Program-made: the position numbers and the translations under genes
Notes under the pieces: model-generated
What the model was told of the DNA's origin: nothing
Databases searched by the model: none
What the model saw: only the letters and a program-made list of their open reading frames with translations
Part shown: positions 1 to 10,832 of the stretch, piece by piece
Position numbering within the stretch: the first letter of the stretch is position 1
Layout of the letters: each line of letters starts with the position of its first letter
NCBI GenBank assembly: GCA_036897485.1
Contig: JAYMTF010001972.1
Span: 1-20,381, forward strand
From: Pelargonium nanum
Taxonomy: Eukaryota; Streptophyta; Magnoliopsida; Geraniales; Geraniaceae
Length of the DNA stretch: 20,381 bases
Direction of reading: 5' to 3'

Positions 1-707
1 AATTGTTCTTGTTTCCTTAGTTAAAGTTATTTATGTTGTATGTAGTGTAGTGAGGTCTTGAATTTAGTAACAAAAAAAAGCACCAAATTTCATTTTTGTT
101 ACTGAATGAGTGGTTTATGTTTAAGCTATCGATAAGAATAACACTGCAACAATGATCATCTAAACGCATTGTCATGAACTCATGATCATTCTCTTCTCTT
201 TCTAGACTTGAAATTCAAGAAACTACAAACCAAAAGTATATAGTAAAATAATTCAAAGTCTATCAAAGAAAATCATGCAAAACATTTTATCAGGAGTTAG
301 AATTCAAGAACATACATACCAGAGAGTGACAAATTTGGTGGTTGTCCTTGAAGACCTTTCAAATGTAACTACACAAAGAAGTTTGTATGTTGTGTTCTCA
401 ATTCCAGTAATTAACAAAACATGAAAACATTAACACTATCAAAGATAGACTCACCCAAAAAGACATTAACATGGAAATTGGCCAAACCAATCAAGCTTAA
501 TTTTGAATGTTTTAAGCTAATTACATGACTCTTTGATGATACCTCTCCATATTAATGCCCAATAGCTAGTCTGTCTCAAGAAAAAGAAAGAAAAAAAAAC
601 AATATTTGCATGATCCAAATCCAACCCCTTTACTAGTTTCTTCATTCTGATCCTATAAAAGATTTTCACATAAGAAAATGGAGATCAAATTAGGAGCAAG
701 AAATTAC
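1..707. other. 3' flank of the kinase gene
   Basis: This AT-rich stretch follows the kinase stop codon on the minus strand and should contain its 3' UTR. I found no canonical AATAAA on the minus strand, so the polyadenylation site is unplaced. No other ORF, repeat or RNA gene is evident. Confidence 0.4.
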
Positions 708-3700
708 TCAGCGTTTCGGTTGTCCAATATCAGGTTTTGGTGACCTATGCAGCGAATGGTTATGCTGATGCGGAGAAGCATGAGGACCATTTCGCGCGGA
801 CAAGCTTCTGGTTGGCTGTCCATTCCTTGCTATGAACCCTGCACCCTGCACTCTAATACCATTTCTACCACTTGAGTTGGATGACCCGACGCGTTCCATT
901 TGCATGGCCTGAAAATAGGATGAAGCGCACGCCATGTCCTTTAGATTGGGCAGGGGTTTAAGGGACTTGACAACTTCACTCATCAGAGGCCTCGCTTTTG
1001 GGTCGCGGCTGAGGCAGTGGGCAGCCAAATGGATAGCTTTCTGTGCACCTTTTATGGAGAACTGCCCTTCGAGGCGAGGATCTAATAGTCTGTAAAATCT
1101 TCTTCTCTCTAAGAGATGTGGCCGAGCCCATTCCACCAAGTTGTGCTCTCCGTTTGGTCGGTTCTTGTCCATGGATCTTCGGCCAGTCAGCATTTCGAGC
1201 AGAACCACCCCAAAGCTATATACATCACTCTTCGATGTAAGATGACCTGATAAAAGAATAGGTAAATGAGGTACATAAGGAGAAGACTTCACTCTGTAAG
1301 CATTATGAGTAATTAAAACGAAATGAGGGGAAAAAATGTCATTTTACATATTCATATTTGTCATCCACATTTTTGAGATAAACAACACTTTCTGCAAGTG
1401 TTGGAAAATGCATTAAAAAAAGGAAAATAAAAGTGCACAAACTAGTGAGAACAATGAAAATGGTGTAGAGTGTCACTTTTGAACAATCTGGAGACTACAG
1501 AATGGCATTTACAGAAAGTAATTGAAGAGAAGCGTTGAAATTAGTAACAAGAACGCAGATAAAAATGTCAATAGCAATGCCAAAACAATCATACAATTAG
1601 ATCATATGTACCTGTCATGACATACTCAGGAGCTGCATAACCATAGGTACCCATTACTCGAGTAGATACATGAGTCCTGTCTCCTTCAGGACCATCTTTG
1701 GCAAGACCAAAATCAGAAAGTTTAGCATTGTAATCCTGTAACACCATCAAAAAATGAAGTGAAAGACGGGTTAGACAGGGACATGACTAGCTTACGCTTT
1801 GTGCAATTTATTGTCACCTACCGCATCTAACAGGATATTAGAAGTTTTGAAATCTCGATATATCACTGGTCTCTCAGCTTCTTCATGAAGAAAGGCAAGG
1901 CCTTTTGCAGCACCATATGCAATTTTCATTCTTATGGCCCAAGGAAGAGGCACGGACCCTGCAGCACAGAACAAGATTATTACCCGAGATATACACATTA
2001 GATATCATATTTAATTTCATCTGAAAGTCTCACACTAATACGGAAACAAATGCAAAATAAATCATGATCGACTCTCACACACGTATACAATAAAAGCAAT
2101 GATATCCAATGTGAGTTTCTTCCAAATCGTATGATAAACCAAGGTATAGTAAATGGCACAACTGGTTTCAAATTATTACAAAATCATAAGTTTGATGCAA
2201 TTTGGGAATGAAGTTTTTCAGTAACATACTCCTAAAGAGGTGATTTTCCAAGCTTCCACGAGGCATAAATTCATATACAAGTAGCCTTTGGTCATCCTCG
2301 ATGCAATAGCCAATTAGTTTAACCAAATTCGGATGAAGGAGATCGCCAAGAAAATTAACCTCAGCCTGCCATATGGGTTGATAGAAAAACGTGTCAGTCA
2401 TTCAAATATACAAGAGAAAGAGAGCAATAATCGTACTAGGAGATAGCATGAGCTTAAAACATAAAGTATCCCTAATAGGTAAGTAGTTCATACAAGCCAT
2501 TCTTTATGACCCTGAAGTCCATCATGGTTGAGGGTTTTAACTGCAACCGGAAGTCCAAAGCCACCTTTCACTGAAGTGATTCTATTCTCGTTGATCCAAC
2601 CTTTAAAAACACAACCAAACCCACCCTCACCGAGAAGACTTTCAGGTCTAAAACTCCTAGTTGCTGACTTTAACTCGTTGTAGGTAAATTTCCGAAGCTG
2701 CGAAGCAACTTTTATCTCCTCGTATAAGTTGGGAGTGGATGGAATACTTCCTCCATTGCTTGTGCTTGTAGAGGAAACGACTGGGACAACCGGTTGGTCT
2801 CTACTTGTATCATTTGTAGATTTACTCTCCGCTGATTCACATAGAGAAAAGACATAATACAATAGATCCAAAATCCAAGCTGATCAGTAACAGTAGAAAA
2901 CAAGAATAATGGTTCTGATATAAGCAAGTCATAGTAGATACCATACAGAGCCTAAATAAATAGGTCTAAAATTATTCACTACAATGAACTCAATACTACA
3001 ATAACCGAGACATGCTTATCTATTAACATGCTTATACATTCATTTCGCAACTCCTTACTTAGATAGTTGTAATAACCATAAATAAAATTTCCTATATAAA
3101 TATATATCCAAAGTTATTCATGTATATTTGTTCAGATAAGTAATCGTTCCTCCATGTCTAAATCAAATTTTCTTCCTTTTTTCTAGTGAAACAAAGTACT
3201 TAACTCAGCATCTCTAGGAGAATGTTTCACAGTGCCTTGTTCAATAAGATACTAATATCACCATTTACTTTTCATTTCTCCCGATCAGTATGTTTCCAGC
3301 TAAAAGTATTAAAGACGAGGTCTAATAGGCTGAACATTGAGCCGTTGCACCGGGTAAAAACAACGTGTAAGTTGTTTCCGTCTTGATAATGTAGAAACGA
3401 CAAAACTAGACACTTGCAAGTAACCGTCTAAACCAAAAATAGATGATCAAGCAATTAATAGCATAACCAGAAAGTAATTATAGCATGATACGATTTACAG
3501 CCAACATAGTCAGCTAAATTCTACACGTGCCTAACGAACCAAAACCCGACAAAATTGGCATCCTACCAAACAACTGAATCAAAGCAATATATGATCAAAA
3601 CACGTAACGGCCAAAGACCAATTAAGTGTAATTACGAATAAATCTCAAGAGAACAAGCAAAGAAACCGAAAGCATTACCATAAACAGGGCTGGTGCCACT

Positions 3701-3877
3701 AACAGAGGTATCCACTTTAGTCCTTGGAGACAAACAGCTCCCCATAAACCTAAAACTAATCCAGCAACCAGTAGGCTCCTGATCACCATCACTTTCATTG
3801 TTCTTGCTTCTCTTAGATTTCCCAACACTACTAGGCCCCACCTGAACACCATCAGGAGATTCAGGACCAACTCCCAT
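708..3877 (-). CDS. PBL34: Receptor-like cytoplasmic kinase VII (PBL34/35/36 group), six exons
   Basis: Exons, in coding order, are 3679-3877, 2494-2831, 2230-2365, 1822-1958, 1612-1735 and 708-1246. All five introns are GT-AG, and the phases join cleanly into 490 codons plus TGA. Residues 1-66 are a basic N-terminal region with Gly2 and an internal MGSCLS at 45-50. The kinase domain spans about 115-400: glycine loop GEGGFG 134-139, VAVK lysine 165, catalytic YRD 258-260 inside IYRDFK, DFG 278-280, activation segment to APE 305-307. The tail is Ser- and Pro-rich. The [19 protein letters not shown] block (71-89) is, from memory, characteristic of PBL34/35/36, membrane-bound kinases acting below pattern-recognition receptors such as LORE. 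All catalytic residues are present, so it should be an active Ser/Thr kinase. The start is the ATG matching family N-termini; an in-frame ATG eight codons upstream is less likely. The first intron is 847 bp and the last is 365 bp; I see no gene in either. The exact paralogue (34, 35 or 36) is not resolved. Confidence 0.95.
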
Positions 3878-4220
3878 CTCTATCAACAACAACACCTCCA
3901 AGCTAAATTCCCTGATTCCAAAATTAGAAACACCAAAATCTCACACCATGACAAGCACTCTCAATCCCTCCAACTCCAGTGACCACCAAAATGAACCCAA
4001 ATGAATAAAAACCAAAACCCACCAAACAAGAGAAGAGAAAATGCAAAATTCGATATAAAAATCGAAACTTTCACAAACCCTTTTCGAAACTGACCATGAG
4101 ACCCCACAAAACCAAAAAAGGGAGGCAGACCCAGATGAGAACAAATGGCCCAAAAGAGGAAAGGAACATGCAAAAGTGGTAACGAGCGATTCCAGAGCAA
4201 TGTATATGAAAATTTGAAAC

Positions 4221-4394
4221 CTAAGGAAATAAAATTAAATCTGGAGAGCTGACCAATTCAACCAAAAAAGGGGATAAAAACTGGAACCAACCCGAAAATT
4301 CAGTTCCTTTTTTGAGCAGCCTCATGAAACTACACAGCTCACTCAGTAACTCACTACGTGACAGTGAGTGAGAGACAATGGCTTCAACGGCCAT
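4221..4394 (-). other. 57-residue upstream ORF in the kinase leader
   Basis: An ATG at 4394 opens a 57-residue frame beginning MAVEAIVSHSLSRSELL and closed by TAG at 4221-4223. An in-frame TGA lies a few codons before the ATG. It sits between the pyrimidine-rich core-promoter candidate and the kinase ATG at 3877, so a transcript starting near 4430 would carry it wholly inside the 5' leader, about 340 bases before the main start. Its composition is less AT-rich than the surroundings. Translation, conservation and even inclusion in the mRNA are unproven; the TAG sits in TTTCCTTAG, which also looks like a splice acceptor. Confidence 0.4.
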
Positions 4395-4440
4395 GTAATA
4401 ATCAAGAAGATAAAATCAGAAAACGTGCGTTTTTTGCGTG

Positions 4441-4488
4441 AAAAGGAGAGAGAGAGAAGCACACAAACATCACAAACCGCGAGGCCCA
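4441..4488 (-). promoter_or_regulatory. Candidate core promoter of the kinase gene
   Basis: On the minus strand a CT-repeat (complement of the purine run 4441-4459) resembles the plant pyrimidine patch found at transcription starts. Just upstream, 4483-4488 reads TGGGCC on the minus strand, a Site II/UP1-type element usual in growth-linked plant promoters. I see no clear TATA box at the expected distance. The assignment rests on motif position alone. Confidence 0.35.
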
Positions 4489-4853
4489 AACAAATTTAAA
4501 TTGAAATAATAAACACTATTTGATTAAGTAAATTGGCTGACACATGAAAAGAGTGAGGAGAGAGAACAAGGCTTCGATAAGATAACGTTGGTGTCGTTTT
4601 TTTTTGTCATTTATTTATTTTTTTTGCTTTTTTTTTAATTTGTATTTCGACTGAGAAATAGTTTTTATTGGAAAATGGGAAATAAAAGTGACACTTGAGT
4701 TTAAGGGTAAAGAGGTCTTTTCACTCTGCATCTAGTTCTTGAACTTGGGCTTGGGCTTGGGCCTGTGTTCTTCTTCTTTTCAAGAATTTTTTGAGCCCAT
4801 GGGCTTTACAGGGTGGTTAAAACTAGGGTTAACAATCGTGTTTGCATGTTGTG

Positions 4854-5022
4854 TTTTTTTTTATCTGCAACGGGACATTATACTCGAAGTAAAAATGTTT
4901 CTCACTCCCCAAAGGGAGCGTCGTACTAAAACCCACCTTATACCATCGACAAGGAGACTCGAACTTGAGAATTTATAGGGAATCCAAAATGCTTTAACCA
5001 CTTGGCCCAACATGTCTTGGTT
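4854..5022 (-). mobile_element. tRNA-derived SINE
   Basis: Read on the minus strand, the unit begins near 5022, has an A-box-like TGGGCCAAGTGG (complement of 4998-5009) and a B-box-like GTTCGAGTCTC (complement of 4954-4964) about 34 bases later. It ends in an A tail (T run at 4854-4862 on the plus strand). This is the internal RNA polymerase III promoter layout of plant SINEs. The flanks ATGTTGTGTT (4846-4855) and ATATTGTGTT (5023-5032) match at nine of ten positions and are likely target-site duplications; the last bases of the left one merge with the tail. No coding capacity is expected. Divergence in the A and B boxes suggests an old copy. Confidence 0.65.
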
Positions 5023-5032
5023 ATATTGTGTT

Positions 5033-7757
5033 AAGGTTGACTACATGTTATATGAGGAAACATGAACATAAAATATTATATAATCATTCTCAAATATTGA
5101 TCACAAACTTGACATGTTTAAGTTAATGATTTTAGATTAACACAACATGACTAACACACTTAACGCGACTGCTCAAAACGATTCAATATCATAATTTAAC
5201 TTTGCTAGAGTTTAATAACACAACATTCATAAATACTAATCGTTCTCTTTTTCTTCTCTTTAGTTCTTCATCAAAAAAATTCTCTTGAATTGTTGTTGTT
5301 GTTTTGTATCGACGTGGTTCAATCATTTTTGCTTCTCATTATTTTATATATATTAAGTCGAACACATACGTAGCTTATCTAATCTGATTAGTTTTGTTCT
5401 TACCAATATTGTCATCTTCACAATTAATTTATTTTATTTGTTTACTTCTGTTTGATATGCCTTTTGTTATTTTGTAAACATCGTGTTATCACCATTGTCT
5501 TCACCATAGGTTAGTTTTTGAGTTGGATTGATATTTTCATGTTATTTTGGTTTAAATCGTATTCTAGTTGTTACAATATCTTTAAAATATTTTTTTCTAC
5601 TTCCTTGTTGGATGCTAGTTACATCTTTCATTTTAGTAAGTTCTATTTTGTATTCTTTTGTTGGAAATTGTTATTTCCTTTTCGAATTCATGGCCGACCC
5701 TTGTGCTAGAAAAAGCAAGGGCTTTAGACCCCATAATTTTGAAGGCACAATTTTTATTTTTAGGTTAACTTTCATATCTTTAAAGTAATACTCAAATTTA
5801 AATGATAATTATATTTATTTTATTTTTGAAGTCCATAATTAATTTGAAAATTTGAAGTACATATGAACCACACCGAATAGTCTACCACTTTAATATGAAA
5901 TATATATGTTTTAGTTTTACAAAAATAATTACAAGACATTGTAGTTTGATTATTAATTATTTTATTACAAGAAAGCTTAAAAGCCTAAAATATATGAACT
6001 CAAATTGAAATTTGCCATGCAAATCTACAAATTAATATAATTTGCCATCTTTTTTTTATTTAAAAAATATATATAATTTGCTATCTTTCGAAAAAAAAAT
6101 TAATATAATTTTCCAATCAGGTTTAATTTTGAGCATAAGAATCATATCGATCCTACACTCAGACCAAAACAAAATCCTATCCACATATAATTAGTCGAAA
6201 AAAGTAAGATAAGAAAAAAATGATACTCATTTGATTATAACTAAGCATTTTGGATAATGCTTCATTATTATGTCCCTAGTTGTATTTAATATATTTTTTG
6301 AAACAAAAATATTAATAATGAGGAAAATTGCATAAAAACGAATTTTTTTTCTTCATAATAACGAATTGACGGACCAAATAAAAAGATCCACTGAAAAAAT
6401 ACATAGTTTATTTCTTTCTTATTTATCAAAAATATTAAAATTTAAACTCTAAATTAAAGAATGGTAAACATAGAGTAAATATATAGTGTAATCAAACCTT
6501 TTTTTTAATGGATAGTGTAATCAAACTTTGATTGGAAATACAAATAGACTTATCAAATTTTCTCTAAAAAAAACTTATCAAATTTTAAAATTATTCAAAT
6601 ACTAATATAGCTTAAAAAAAATTAAAGAATAGCTAAGGACGATATGATGAAGTGATAAGTAATGATTGCAGACCCCCTAATTTAACAACAAAATGACACT
6701 CGTTGTGTCTACAATGGGCGTCTTTGTTTCTCTTATATTTTATTTTTCAAAACATTTTTTTAGGTCGTTCATACATTTGAATTATCAATAAATATTCATC
6801 ACAGTATGTTAATTGTAATTATTTGAGTTACGCGCTACATACACACAGATACAAGAGAAATATCAACCACTGGATAAATTTAATCTTAAAGAATACAAAA
6901 TTATATTATAGGATTGAGCAAGTATCATTCATATCACAATGAAATATACCACAAACATAAACCTAAAGCTTAAAAATAAAGCCTAGCTAGGTTTAAAATT
7001 AATCAAACATCATGAATCAATTGAATATTGGGTTTGCACATAAATATACTATATATAGTACATGGTATCTTTCAAGTTTAGCCACCCAATATAGTATAAT
7101 TTTAATTAAACCATAAATGTGGATTCTTCAAACAATAATAAAGAAATGAGAAGGGAAAGAAAGAAAATAGAATAGAAATGAGTCAAGCCCTATCTATAGC
7201 TACTACTAGGCTAGGTTAAGACCCCATGCATTTAATTAAACCCTTGATCTAAATTGTTTAATCAAAATTATAGAAACCCATGATCAATCATTAAAGTAGG
7301 AGCCTTAATCTTCCAAAAATCAATGTGGACAAAGACATGTTGTAGACTGTTTTTGTTGGGATGTTAAACATTCATCTATTTGTAACTTCAAGATACAACA
7401 CCCTCAACAACAAAAAGTATCACAATGTCTTGATTTGGATCTTGTATTGCTATTATTACACACTATTCTAATTAGGATAAATGTCTTAATTATTTTTTAA
7501 ATATGTATAAAATAAATAGTATTTGATTTTTTCTCCTAATGTGATACTGATATGGGTTTAGAGATGATCATCACGCGGAGAAAATTTACAACCTGTAGAT
7601 AACAAGCATGTGGATGGTGGAATTTCTTCCTATAATAGTAACTGAGATAGAGACAATGATGAATAAATTTTTATGGACAATATTTTAATAATCGTATTTG
7701 AATTTAGTGTATATAATTTATTGAGTTGAAATTCATGTTGTGTTTATAAGACTCGTT
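5033..7757. other. AT-rich intergenic stretch, no gene seen
   Basis: Strongly AT-rich DNA with short homopolymer runs. The open frames in it are short, AT-codon dominated and match nothing I recognise. The only assignable item is a transposon-end-like fragment near 5689-5760. No tRNA-like or other RNA gene was found. Confidence 0.5.
5689..5760 (+). mobile_element. Transposon-end remnant (CAGGGCCGGCCC-like)
   Basis: The segment starts CATGGCCGACCCTTG and continues with AAGCAAGGGCTTTAGACCCC. It resembles, from memory, a common plant repeat terminus CAGGGCCGGCCCTTG followed by a GGCTTTAGGCCCC segment, often assigned to hAT-like elements. No matching opposite end was found within the next 2 kb, so it is probably a fragment. 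The assignment is by remembered resemblance only. Confidence 0.3.
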
Positions 7758-7877
7758 AAGTCTCATTTTTATGTTATATGTGCTATTTTTTATGTTTGAT
7801 TGAATATGTTATATGTGCTATTTTTAAGTCTCATTTTTATGTTATATGTGCTATTTTTTATGTTTGATTGAATATGT
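7758..7877. repeat. Perfect 52-bp direct repeat, period 68
   Basis: Positions 7758-7809 and 7826-7877 are identical over 52 bases, starting AAGTCTCATTTTTATG. The 16-base spacer (7810-7825, TATATGTGCTATTTTT) is itself a copy of an internal part of the unit. Perfect identity in AT-rich DNA points to a recent duplication. No coding content. Confidence 0.9.
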
Positions 7878-8165
7878 AACAATGTTCTTCGCACACCAAC
7901 AACTATTGAGTTACTATATTTTTTCCTATATTTTTATTAATGGAGATTAAATATATATGGTGCTGTGGATTTACAATTTCATATATATTGTATGTAATTT
8001 CAAAGAATTTACATAACTTCCTAGTGTTTGTTGAGAATTACTTTTTCTTTGGGTAAAATCTAACAAGATTGGCACTCCCTGCTTCATACCTAACCCACGA
8101 CTATTCTTATTTGGGTGCTTTCGTTTTAACGAGCTTAAATGTTTTCATCACTTTTTTTAATTAAA

Positions 8166-8757
8166 TCTATATATGTATGTGTTAAAATTAATTATGTTGC
8201 ACTAAAAGTTGTCACATCATCAACTTTTACAATTTGGAGAATTGTCATTGCTTCTATCTCAAATGCTCATTTATATTTCTTCGGTTAAGAAAAAAAAAAT
8301 CGATATCTAATAAAAATAACTAATAGCTAGCAATTATTCTGACAATCACTACTAAAAATTAGATATGACATAACAGTTGTGCACATTATATAGAAGTTAC
8401 TCACTCTATTACATCTTCAATTTTCCAATGTGAGAATTTGTATACAATTATTCCAAACTTTTTATACTAAACTTCTCACTCCACTTTTCTTTGATGTTTT
8501 CCACGTGGGATTAAATCTTATTACTTCACAACGACACAATTTATAACTTTTAAAATTTTTGCTTAAATATTTATGATTAATATTCTTAATACATATGAAT
8601 TATGTGTAATTGGTAATTTAAATTGACAAATGAACATATGAAATTTGAATTTGAACTATATTACGTATAAACTCATTGGGTTATAAAATAATATTTAAAT
8701 AAATACAATTTTTATTACAAGTTCTTACCATTCCGTGCCAAGCACGGGATGCACTAG
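8166..8757 (+). mobile_element. Candidate non-autonomous Helitron
   Basis: The 3' end is diagnostic: a hairpin at 8730-8750 (CCGTGC-CAA-GCACGG, extended to nine pairs with one T-G) is followed after three bases by CTAG at 8754-8757 and a host T. Helitrons end in CTRR about ten bases after such a hairpin and insert between A and T. A matching 5' end, A then TCTATATATG, lies at 8165/8166, giving a 592-bp element. The interior has no Rep/helicase coding, so it would depend on proteins from elsewhere. The 3' end is well supported; the 5' end is a guess among several A-TC sites. Confidence 0.55.
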
Positions 8758-9096
8758 TATATTATTAATAACTCGTGTGTAGAGAACAAGTAATATAAGT
8801 CAAGATTTTTGTGTAGGATAGACCCATTAATCAGAGTGTACTTAATTATTTTTAGCTGAAGGATTTCGGAATGAATTTCCGAGTGTGGAGGATACTTTGA
8901 CCCGAATCAAGAGTTTTAGTTACGCACTTGGCTCTTGTTTAGACAATACTTTTTGTACTGAATTTGCTTTTCCTGCTTGGTGCTCGGATCCGGTCTCTTA
9001 TGTTTATTTCCTTAGTTTCGATTCTATGTTTCTTTGTACTTTTATTCGACCTCCGGGTCTCTTAATAAAAGGTACCGATTGCTTATCGAAAAAAAA
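8758..9096 (+). other. Unassigned stretch with a retroposon-like tail
   Basis: This piece is less AT-rich than its surroundings and contains an open frame of about 85 codons (8885-9142) that matches nothing I know and runs into the neighbouring foldback repeat, so it is unlikely to be a gene. It ends with TCTCTTAATAAAAGG and, after a short gap, ten A residues, which could be the 3' end of a LINE-like insertion. No reverse transcriptase motifs are visible. Confidence 0.25.
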
Positions 9097-9510
9097 AATT
9101 TGGTCTCCGAACTTTCGTGTTTCGATCCAATTTGGTTCCTAATTTTTTTTTTAACTCAAAATATAAAGTCTTTGAATTTTAGTGTCTTGACCCAATTTGG
9201 TCTCTGAACTTTTATTTGACCCGAATGGTTCCTGGACTTTCGTGTTTCGACCCAAGTTGGTCCCTGAACTTTCAAATATTGACCCAAAATTGTCATTACC
9301 CTTAGAGCTTATATAAATAATTTAGGGACCAAATCGATCGAATCAATATTTGAAAGTTCAATGACCATATTGGGTTAAAAAGAAAAAGTTCAGGGACCAA
9401 GTTGGGTCTAAACACGAAAGTTTAGAGACTATTTTGAGTTTAAAGAGTTCGAGAATCAAATTTGGTTGAAACGTGAAAGTTCAAGGACTATTTTAAGTTT
9501 TTTACCTTAT
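9097..9510. mobile_element. Foldback element with tandem units in both arms
   Basis: The left arm (about 9097-9294) and right arm (about 9320-9505) are inverted copies around a short AT-rich centre. The inner core TGAACTTTCAAATATTGA at 9265-9282 is perfectly inverted at 9343-9360. Each arm is a degenerate tandem array of 35-45-bp units of the form GGTCCCTGAACTTTC-GTGTTTCGACCCAA. Repeats with this consensus are common in dicots as foldback or Mutator-like terminal arrays. No transposase frame is present. The single-strand form should fold into a long hairpin. Superfamily placement is tentative. Confidence 0.75.
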
Positions 9511-9700
9511 TTTTATTGTTAAACTTCATCCATAATAACATACTCGCTACGCGCAAAACTTCTACAATATACTTGTATTAATATTTTGGTCAACAAACTT
9601 AAACTGTAAATCTGTGCATGCTATTCGTATTCGTGTTCATGTTGAAGGTTTATCATATCTTTTTTTATCTAATAAGAACACGACAATTTTAACTAAATGT

Positions 9701-10220
9701 ATGGTGCATCCGGACCGGACCTGGACCGATCCGGAGACCAGACAAAATGCTATCCGGGTAGTGACCCGGACCTAGGAAAATTGTAGATCTCTCTTCTAGC
9801 TTTTCTTCAATCCATATTGACAATATTGAATCAAACAAAATACAACAAAACTCAGAAACACTTTTTATTTTCAGTTTATAAAGGGAAACCGAGAATCAAG
9901 CAAATGCTTGATTCAGGGAAATTCAATTTCCTAAATTAAGTAACCAACTTCTATCTTTTCATAGTTGGCCATATATGTATTTATTATATATTGATTCTTA
10001 TCATATTTGTACCTCTTGTATTATGTCAGTTACTAACTTTTTCAATTACAAATATAAAAATTCAAGATACTCATATTTCATATTATCGTAACTTGCATTA
10101 ATGTTTTATTATTTTTAATTTACAGTCCGGGTCTTTCCGGGTTTGGCCCAGACTTACTCACAAAGAAACAGTCCGGATCGAATGGGTCCAGTCCACGTTT
10201 GGGTTGGTCCAGGTCACCAT
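9701..10220. mobile_element. Decayed non-autonomous element with GGACC-rich ends
   Basis: The left end reads ATGGTGCATCCGGACCGGAC and the right end finishes GGTCCAGGTCACCAT, giving imperfect terminal inverted repeats. GC-rich CCGGACC/GGGTCC motifs cluster in the outer 75-100 bases on each side, while the 330-bp middle is AT-rich and non-coding. From memory this matches plant hAT-like elements that begin GGGGTGTGCATCCGG. No 8-bp target duplication could be recognised, so the ends may be decayed. Confidence 0.5.
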
Positions 10221-10504
10221 GTCAAGCGAAAAATGAACGTACCAAACTAAATAGGATTTGATTGACGCGATACAAACTAAAATAATTTGAATGATACAAT
10301 TAACATGTTTGACATAACACTACTTTTGACACACAACAAGACCCAAAAAGATTAAATATCACAATTTTAATATATTTAAAATAACTATATATTAACTAAC
10401 ATACCAAAAAATCATATTAGCACTAAGACTAGTTATAATTTTTTTGTTTAATTAACACGCCATTGGCAAGTATACCAATACATCACACAAGTAATACGAG
10501 ATTG

Positions 10505-10783
10505 TCAAATCCAAATATCGATACATTGAGAATCGATAGTTAGGTTAGGATTTTCCGACCCTTCAGGAGAAGAGAAATTGATGAGATGTGAATTGCAAAC
10601 TTGGGAAGAACCGTTTCGAGTGAAATCATCTAATTGAACTAGGTTAACTTTAATACTACCCGACCAATATATAGAAATACTTGGTTCCTCCGTCGAAGGT
10701 TGTCTGAGACTTATGACGATAGATTCGTACAATGCATAGAAGCATTTTTCTTGTGAAACATAACATGAGTTTGTGGGTTCCAT
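10505..10783 (-). other. Unrecognised 92-codon open frame
   Basis: An ATG at 10783 opens 92 codons ending in TGA at 10505-10507. The peptide starts MEPTNSCYVSQEKCFYALYE, has balanced composition, no signal peptide, no membrane segment and no motif I recognise. The frame stays open a little upstream of the ATG. It could be a decayed exon fragment of a larger gene, a short unknown gene, or chance: in AT-rich DNA of this length one or two frames of this size are expected. There are no convincing splice partners nearby. Confidence 0.2.
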
Positions 10784-10832
10784 TGTAAGTGCTGTGTCCA
10801 AAATGTTGCATTGCAATGCAAATGCATGAGCT

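Noticed and set aside
1043-1240. Plus-strand 65-codon frame
   Set aside because: It is antisense to the last kinase exon, which has full protein-level support on the other strand.
3622-3870. Minus-strand 82-codon frame with hydrophobic sequence
   Set aside because: It is an alternative frame over kinase exon 1 and its donor site; the frame continuing into exon 2 is the one matching the kinase family.
3941-4200. Two overlapping minus-strand frames rich in Phe and Trp
   Set aside because: They lie in the kinase leader and have the composition expected of translated pyrimidine-rich leader DNA. The longer one does not begin with ATG at its left boundary.
4739-4978. Plus-strand 79-codon frame
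   Set aside because: Its second half is the antisense of the SINE and its first half is a simple TGGGCT repeat.
8885-9142. Plus-strand 85-codon frame
   Set aside because: It runs into the foldback repeat and matches no known protein.
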